This document shows positions 15,891-20,525 of a stretch of DNA of 20,525 nucleotides, piece after piece; position 1 is the first letter of the stretch; each line of letters opens with the position of its first letter. A program made the translations under genes and the position numbers. This stretch comes from JBFJKD01 sp041601945 (GTDB lineage: Bacteria; Pseudomonadota; Gammaproteobacteria; Pseudomonadales; Porticoccaceae). The notes beneath the pieces are model-generated. The model had not been told where the DNA came from. It made no database searches and saw nothing but the letters and a program-made list of their open reading frames with translations. Location: the NCBI GenBank assembly GCA_041601945.1, contig JBFIHG010000041.1, positions 1 to 20,525 on the forward strand, written 5' to 3'.

Positions 15891-17795
15891 TTAACCGGCT
15901 TTTTCCACCTGTTTTGGTTCGGCGATGTAGTCATCCATATTCACCTGTTTGGTCATCTCGAAGAAATCCACATTGCGATAGGGGGAGTTGACCACGATAC
16001 GGCCTTTTGAGTTGCGGTAATAGGTGCTCATTCCCGGATGGGTCCACACCATCTTCTCGTGCAATTTATTGATTTTTTCGAGATAGCGATCGTGCGCATC
16101 CTGACGGCATTCGACAGCGCCAATACCCTTGTTGTTCATCTTGTCGATCATATCCATGATGTAACGCACCTGCATTTCGGATACGAAAATCAAACTGCCG
16201 CCGTGGCCCGGTTGCAGATTTGGCCCATACAACGTGAAGAAGTTGGGGAAGCCTGGAATAACCGTACCCAGATAGGAACTGGCGTCTTCGTCGCCCCACA
16301 CGTCGCGTACGTTTTTGCCGCCGCGGCCAACCAGCTCGTAGGTGGACAGCATTTTCAGCACGTCGAAGCCGGTGGAAATAAGAATAACGTCTGCTTCGTA
16401 GGCGCTGCCGTCCTTGGTAATCACTTTGTTGCCTTCAATGCGCACAATGGGGTTATCCACCAGCGTCACTTTCGGATTGCGCAACATGCGATACCAGCCG
16501 TTGTCCATCAACAGGCGTTTGCCAAAGGGTGGATAGGTGGGCAGCACTTTGTCGAGCAGGTCGATGCGATCCCCCAGCTCGTTTTTAATGTAGTCGGTAA
16601 AGTAGGCGCGGTGGGCATCGTTAATTGCATTCAAAGACCGTTCCGGATGCTCCCAGTTTTCGTCCTTGAACAGCGACAGATAAACCCGATCGTTGTAGGT
16701 CCAGCCCAGACGCATGCGGTACCACATGCGGTACAGGGGCACTTCCCGCAGTAAAAAGCGCAGCGGTTCCGGCACCAATTTGCGAAACTGCTCGTGGGGC
16801 GAAGCCCAGTGCGGCGCGCGCTGGAAAATGGTCAGGGACTGCACTTCATTCTGTATTTCTGGCCCAATCTGCATACCAGTGGCGCCGTTGCCGATCATCA
16901 CCACCCGCTTGCCCGCGAGGGTTTTGTCATCTGGCCATTCTGCGGTGTGCCAGCTCTCGCCGGTAAAACTGTCGAGCCCTTCGATATTGGGGAACGCCGG
17001 TGGGTTAAAAATACCTGCTGCGCTGATAACAATATTAGCGGTGTGGGTGGTTTCGGTGCCGCCGGAATTCTTGACCGTCACTTCCCAGGTCTGGCTGGCG
17101 TCCTGATAAATGACAGAGACCACATCGGTATCGAATTGAATATCTTTCTTGATATCAAAATCGTCCGCCACCTGGTCGAAATAGTCGTGCAGCTCGTCCC
17201 GCATAGCAAAATAAGCGGTCCAGTCGTAGGGCGCAAAGGAAAACGAGTACAAATGGTTGGGGGTATCGACACCGGCACCAGGATAGCGGTTGTCCTGCCA
17301 TACGCCGCCCACGGAGTGGCGACGCTCAAACAGTTTGAAGGGAATGCCCGCTGACTTAAGGTTGACCGCTGCGACCAGCCCGGACACGCCCGCACCAATC
17401 ACAATGACGCTGAAATCTTTTGGCACATCAATCTTGTGATCCCACAGCATGGGAGTTTGCCCCAATTGCGCGGAAGTCATGGCGCCGTATTCCTCGGGAA
17501 CGGTTTCGCCCATGGCAACGGTCAGCATTTCCACCAGGTCCGCGTCGCTGGGATTGAGGGCCGCAGGCTTGCCACCTTTCCAGGCGAGAATGGCTTCCAG
17601 CGCGGCAGCGCGAATTTCCTGCTGAATTTCAGGACTTAAACCGCCGCTGTCGTTGTCATCCACACCCCGCGGACGCCGCGGACGATAGGGGTCCTGTAGC
17701 CAGCGCCGCTCGCCGCTCAGTTGTACCAGCACCATTAACAACGTGGGGATATTGGCGATGGCGACTGCCTCGGCAAATTGTTTCTCTTCGGTCAT
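15891..17795 (-). CDS. Type I Baeyer-Villiger monooxygenase with N-terminal extension (HAPMO-like)
   Basis: 634 residues; ATG at 17795 with GGAGGA upstream. Type I BVMOs use FAD, NADPH and O2 to insert oxygen next to a ketone, giving an ester or lactone. The FAD Rossmann motif is VIVIGAGVSGLVAA (GxGxxG at 134-139). The BVMO fingerprint FTGESWHTAEWP (277-288) matches FxGxxxHxxxW(P/D) exactly. The NADPH Rossmann motif is MIGNGATGMQIG (G302, G304, G307). About 125 residues precede the FAD motif, a helical extension as in 4-hydroxyacetophenone monooxygenase (about 640 residues). Cyclohexanone-type BVMOs (about 540) lack it. The ketone cannot be told from sequence. It converges on the metallo-hydrolase and shares its terminator. 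Its promoter should be in 17796-18238, where repeated CACTCAAG sites lie. Confidence 0.95.
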   Translation of the reverse strand: MTEEKQFAEAVAIANIPTLLMVLVQLSGERRWLQDPYRPRRPRGVDDNDSGGLSPEIQQEIRAAALEAILAWKGGKPAALNPSDADLVEMLTVAMGETVPEEYGAMTSAQLGQTPMLWDHKIDVPKDFSVIVIGAGVSGLVAAVNLKSAGIPFKLFERRHSVGGVWQDNRYPGAGVDTPNHLYSFSFAPYDWTAYFAMRDELHDYFDQVADDFDIKKDIQFDTDVVSVIYQDASQTWEVTVKNSGGTETTHTANIVISAAGIFNPPAFPNIEGLDSFTGESWHTAEWPDDKTLAGKRVVMIGNGATGMQIGPEIQNEVQSLTIFQRAPHWASPHEQFRKLVPEPLRFLLREVPLYRMWYRMRLGWTYNDRVYLSLFKDENWEHPERSLNAINDAHRAYFTDYIKNELGDRIDLLDKVLPTYPPFGKRLLMDNGWYRMLRNPKVTLVDNPIVRIEGNKVITKDGSAYEADVILISTGFDVLKMLSTYELVGRGGKNVRDVWGDEDASSYLGTVIPGFPNFFTLYGPNLQPGHGGSLIFVSEMQVRYIMDMIDKMNNKGIGAVECRQDAHDRYLEKINKLHEKMVWTHPGMSTYYRNSKGRIVVNSPYRNVDFFEMTKQVNMDDYIAEPKQVEKAG

Positions 17796-18238
17796 AGGGT
17801 CCTCCGACCTTTAAAAGCTAGTTTAGAAAATTTGGTTGCCCTGTCGCGGCTTGACTTATCCCACTCAAGACGCGCCCCACTCAAGCTGTAGCAACCACAG
17901 AAGTGGTCTGCATGGGCTTAAGTGAACGGCGATTTACCCGGCTAACGGACAGGTTTAAATCTGAAATCGAGTTGATTATAACACCTCTGATTGTAACCTA
18001 CCCGCCGGTAGGATTTATATAGAGGCCATGTGTCGGGAAATATTGGCAGTTTGTGCACGGTGGATGGCGCAATCTACCCCGGACTGGGCAGACAGCCCAC
18101 CTGTGACGGGCCCGCCTCTACGACGACCATCCCCTGTATAATCCCCGAAGCAACTAATCTGGCACCTGACCTGCCTGGCACTTATACAGAAAGCCCTGCA
18201 GGAAGCCACCTGAACACCTTTAACCCGGCATACACACG
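17796..18238. other. Divergent intergenic region between the BVMO and the EEP-fold gene
   Basis: 443 bp without a supported gene; the one small plus-strand frame (18030-18242) has no ribosome site or motif. It contains several short structures. CACTCAAG-type repeats near the BVMO are listed separately. An ACCAC/GTGGT inverted repeat is at 17894-17898 and 17903-17907. GATTATAAC (17974-17982) recurs as GATTGTAAC (17989-17997). A perfect 6-bp hairpin CCTACC/GGTAGG is at 17997-18002 and 18007-18012, with no T-tract. A TATAAT (18137-18142) could be the -10 for the downstream gene, but no -35 at normal spacing is evident. Confidence 0.55.
17860..17924. repeat. CACTCAAG direct repeats and an inverted near-copy upstream of the BVMO
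   Basis: CCCACTCAAG occurs at 17860-17869 and again at 17876-17885 (16 bp start to start). A near-inverted copy, CTTAAGTG, is at 17917-17924 (one mismatch to CTTGAGTG). CTTGA at 17850-17854 also pairs with TCAAG at 17865-17869. The sites lie 65-130 bp upstream of the BVMO start, a sensible place for operators. No adjacent regulator gene is present. Confidence 0.45.
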
Positions 18239-19015
18239 TTGAAACTGCGCATTGTCACCTACAACATCCACCGCGCCATCGGCCTAGATCGGCGTTTTCG
18301 TCCGGATCGTATTGTCACAATTTTGCGCGATCACGATCCGGATATTGTCCTGTTACAGGAGGTTGACGAGGGCGCACCCCGCTCCAAAGAGCAGGATATG
18401 GCCAAGGAAATAGCGGCCGCCCTCGACTATCCCTATTACGCCAGCGGCCACAATGTGAGTCTGCGCAAGGGCCGCTACGGCAATGCCACCCTCAGTCGCT
18501 ACCCCATTGCCCGGGAACGCAATATCGATTTAACCATCGGCGACCTCAAGCGTCGCGGCTGTCAGCACACGGCTATCGAAATTCCCCACGGGGATCATCC
18601 GCCCTGCCGACTCGACGTCTTTAATCTGCATCTGGGTCTGTCGCCCCTGGAACGACAACGTCAGGCGGGCCTGTTGATGCGCTCCAAAGAATTTACCGAC
18701 ATACACCTGGCATCGGCCTGTATAGTGGGCGGTGACTTTAACGACTGGCTATCCCGGCTGCGGGCGCTGTTTGTCGAGGGCATGTCCCTGACCTGCGCCA
18801 CCGACCACGACACCCGCTTGCGCACCCGGCCAATTAAAACCTATCCGTCCTTTGCGCCGCGCGGCGGACTGGATCGTATATATTACCGGGGCAATTTACG
18901 TTTCGTTTCCGCTGCGGGGTGTCGCCACCAGGTAGCCAAAATTGCCAGCGATCATTTACCGGTTATCGCTGAATTTGATTTGCTTCCGCCCAAAGAGACA
19001 GCTTCCCTTGCGTAG
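18239..19015 (+). CDS. Endonuclease/exonuclease/phosphatase (EEP) family hydrolase, TTG start
   Basis: 258 residues. The start is a TTG at 18239: an in-frame stop lies at 18221-18223 and no ATG or GTG intervenes before the conserved KLRIVTYNIHRAIG. The ribosome site is weak, so expression may be low. The fold is the DNase I/APE1-like metal-dependent phosphodiesterase. Catalytic residues are recognisable: N9 in TYNIH, E41 in LLQEVDEG, H131 in HLGLSPLERQ, D166 and N168 in GGDFNDW, D212 in GLDRIYY, and D238-H239 in SDHLPV. No signal peptide or membrane helix is seen, so it is probably cytoplasmic. Families of this length act on nucleic acids, phospholipids or other phosphodiesters, and the sequence does not decide which. 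Confidence 0.88.
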   Translation: MKLRIVTYNIHRAIGLDRRFRPDRIVTILRDHDPDIVLLQEVDEGAPRSKEQDMAKEIAAALDYPYYASGHNVSLRKGRYGNATLSRYPIARERNIDLTIGDLKRRGCQHTAIEIPHGDHPPCRLDVFNLHLGLSPLERQRQAGLLMRSKEFTDIHLASACIVGGDFNDWLSRLRALFVEGMSLTCATDHDTRLRTRPIKTYPSFAPRGGLDRIYYRGNLRFVSAAGCRHQVAKIASDHLPVIAEFDLLPPKETASLA

Positions 19016-19124
19016 AAGTAACTTTGCCCCGTTTGCCCAGCGTTAAAGATATTGCTGCAACGCACAGGACTCATTAACTCGACTCTCACTCTCAACACTC
19101 TCACTAACTCACTTCGGAATTTGC

Positions 19125-20201
19125 ATGACACAGTTATTCGAACCCCTGACCTTTCTCCGCGGCCCCGCCCTGAAAAACCGCTTCGCACTGGCGCCCCTAA
19201 CCAATCTGCAAAGTCATTTGAACGGCCAGCTATCCGACGATGAATTTAAATGGCTCACCATGCGCGCCGCCGGTGGCTTTGGCCTGACCATGACCTGCGC
19301 CGCTCACGTACAGTTGGCCGGACAGGGATTCGCTGGGCAACTCGGTATTTTCGCGGACGAGCTTATTCCCGGACTAACCCGTCTCGCCAGCGCCATTAAA
19401 AGCCACGGCAGCCTGGCCATTGCGCAACTGCACCACGGCGGCGCGCGTTCCCCACAGGATTTAATCGGTTGCGCCCCGGTAGCGCCGACCGCGGATGCCG
19501 ACAGTGGCGCCCGCGCACTGCTTACCGCGGAAGTGGAACAACTGGTCGAAGATTTTATTTGTGCTGCACAGCGCGCCGAAAAAGCAGGTTTTGACGGTGT
19601 GGAACTGCACGGTGCCCACGGCTACATTCTGTGCCGATTCCTCAGCGCCGAAACTAATCAACGGGAAGATCAGTATGGCGGCACCCTGGAAAACCGTGCG
19701 CGTATTCTGCAAGAAATTATTGCGGGCATTCGTCGGCGCTGCCGCAAGGATTTTAATCTCGGCGTGCGCTTGTCTCCGGAGCGCTTTGGCATTCAGTTAC
19801 CCGAAGCGCAACAGATTGCGCAACAGTTAATGCGCGAGGCACAAGTGGATTACATCGATATGTCCCTGTGGGATGTCTTTAAAGAACCCATGGATGAGCA
19901 GTTCCAGGGCCGCAGCCTACTGTCTTATTTTACCGAACTGGAACGGGGCGACGTGCGTCTCGGCGTGGCCGGAAAAATACGCACGCCCCAGGACGCTCAG
20001 CAATGTCTGGACGCAGGCGTTGATTTTGTGCTGTTGGGCCGTGCCGCAATTTTGCACCACGATTTCCCCCTGCAAAGCGCGCATAACCCTGCTTTTACTC
20101 CAACCCCGCTGCCCGTTTCTGCCAGCTATCTGCGCAACGAAGGTCTGGGTGACGCCTTTGTCACTTACATGAATACGTGGAAAGGCTTTGTGAAAGGCTG
20201 A
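19125..20201 (+). CDS. Old Yellow Enzyme-family NADH:flavin oxidoreductase
   Basis: 358 residues, ATG at 19125. The FMN-binding TIM barrel of the OYE family reduces activated C=C bonds with NAD(P)H. Typical stretches are LKNRFALAPLTN near the start, IAQLHHGGAR (98-107), and VELHGAHGYILCRFLS (159-174), whose H162/H165 pair is the usual substrate-anchoring site. TNQREDQYGGTLENRARIL follows, then phosphate-binding VAGKI and VLLGRAAIL (302-310). The position held by Cys in YqjM-type enzymes appears to be Thr26 here, more like classical OYE. It lies 109 bp after the EEP gene on the same strand, with no obvious terminator between. The substrate is not predictable; a role with the nearby BVMO is only a guess. 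Confidence 0.93.
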   Translation: MTQLFEPLTFLRGPALKNRFALAPLTNLQSHLNGQLSDDEFKWLTMRAAGGFGLTMTCAAHVQLAGQGFAGQLGIFADELIPGLTRLASAIKSHGSLAIAQLHHGGARSPQDLIGCAPVAPTADADSGARALLTAEVEQLVEDFICAAQRAEKAGFDGVELHGAHGYILCRFLSAETNQREDQYGGTLENRARILQEIIAGIRRRCRKDFNLGVRLSPERFGIQLPEAQQIAQQLMREAQVDYIDMSLWDVFKEPMDEQFQGRSLLSYFTELERGDVRLGVAGKIRTPQDAQQCLDAGVDFVLLGRAAILHHDFPLQSAHNPAFTPTPLPVSASYLRNEGLGDAFVTYMNTWKGFVKG

Positions 20202-20237
20202 TTAACGCCTACACAAAAAATAATTTGTTCAGCACCC

Positions 20238-20525
20238 TTATTCGGGCCTGCGTTTAGGTGGTGCGGTTCTGCGGGTCAACGGTGCCCGACCGTCGTTGCT
20301 GCTCGGTGGCGTAGCGCCAGCAGCACGACTACTCTCAGGTGTTGACGATTGCGTCTTGCCTTTGCTTTTACCCTTGTTTTTAACGTTGCGGTGCCGTGTA
20401 GCACTCTTATCCTGCAATTTGGTTTTTTTCTTTTTGGGGCCGGCCACCTTACCGCTGGACTTCACTTTTTTGGGTCCCTTGAATTTGGCCTTTAAACTTT
20501 TAATCACCCGACGCTCAAAGGCCGC
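20238..20525 (-). CDS. Lysine-rich C-terminal tail of an unidentified protein (cut by window edge)
   Basis: The minus-strand frame is open from the right edge to a TAA at 20240-20238, giving at least 95 residues. A GTG at 20507 could be a start, but the frame continues upstream without a stop (AAFERRVIKSLKAKF...) and no ribosome site is seen. It is therefore most likely the end of a longer protein. The visible part is very basic and low-complexity: runs such as GPKKVKSSGK, GPKKKKTKLQ and KNKGKSKGKT, then a Ser/Pro/Arg-rich end. Such tails occur on RNA helicases, pseudouridine synthases and other RNA-binding proteins, but nothing here identifies the family. It converges on the OYE gene across 36 bp with no clear terminator. 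Confidence 0.5.
   Translation of the reverse strand, partial: AAFERRVIKSLKAKFKGPKKVKSSGKVAGPKKKKTKLQDKSATRHRNVKNKGKSKGKTQSSTPESSRAAGATPPSSNDGRAPLTRRTAPPKRRPE

Noticed and set aside
16038..16754. 238-residue plus-strand open frame opposite the BVMO
   Set aside because: It is fully antisense to a strongly supported gene; composition (His/Gln/Val-rich) and lack of motifs mark it as a shadow.
18030..18242. 70-residue plus-strand frame before the EEP gene
   Set aside because: No ribosome site, no motif, and Thr/Pro-rich composition unlike the neighbours; treated as chance in intergenic DNA.
20201..20237. ACAAA...TTTGT inverted repeat between the convergent OYE and basic-tail genes
   Set aside because: Only five A/T-rich base pairs with no GC stem; too weak for a terminator.

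Overview
The window looks like chromosomal DNA of an aerobic, probably environmental or marine gammaproteobacterium. The evidence is a canonical gspC-to-gspL type II secretion operon, an outer-membrane porin with a C-terminal aromatic residue, a Baeyer-Villiger monooxygenase and an Old Yellow Enzyme homologue. A narrower placement, such as Cellvibrionales or a relative, is only an impression. I see no insertion sequences, integrases, CRISPR arrays, tRNAs or rRNAs. Most of the window is ordinary, gene-dense chromosome.

Layout. (1) 1-9279, minus strand: the type II secretion operon gspC-D-E-F-G-H-I-J-K-L, tightly packed with several start/stop overlaps. gspL is cut by the left edge; gspM and gspN, if present, lie outside. 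GspC has no PDZ domain. (2) 9280-9738: divergent intergenic region with an imperfect bipartite inverted repeat in front of a stand-alone MHYT-domain membrane protein (9739-10461). (3) 10560-12625: an alkylation-repair pair, an Ada(N-terminal)-AraC-AlkA fusion followed by an Ogt-type O6-methylguanine methyltransferase. Three 20-bp tandem repeats separate the two genes. (4) 12842-14113: a porin preceded by an 11-bp direct repeat with the layout of a Pho box. (5) 14277-15757: a small cupin and a metallo-beta-lactamase-fold hydrolase. They converge, across a clear bidirectional terminator (15806-15835), on a type I Baeyer-Villiger monooxygenase (15891-17795, minus) with a long N-terminal extension like that of 4-hydroxyacetophenone monooxygenase. 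(6) 17796-18238: a 443-bp divergent intergenic region with repeated CACTCAAG-like sites. (7) 18239-20201: an endonuclease/exonuclease/phosphatase-fold protein with a TTG start, then an Old Yellow Enzyme-family flavin oxidoreductase. (8) 20238-20525, minus: the lysine-rich C-terminus of a protein cut by the right edge.

How the parts may work together. The Gsp proteins form one machine: GspD is the outer-membrane secretin, GspC links it to the inner membrane, GspE/F/L are the motor and platform, and GspG-K are the pseudopilins. Ada-AlkA and Ogt handle DNA methylation damage, the first probably also sensing it. The porin, cupin, metallo-hydrolase and BVMO could be a small ketone-to-ester/lactone catabolic neighbourhood, but their joint function is inferred only from proximity and enzyme class. 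No clearly new defence or mobile system is visible. The best leads are the Pho-box-like promoter, the BVMO/hydrolase/cupin neighbourhood, the tandem repeats between the repair genes and the operator-like repeats upstream of the BVMO.
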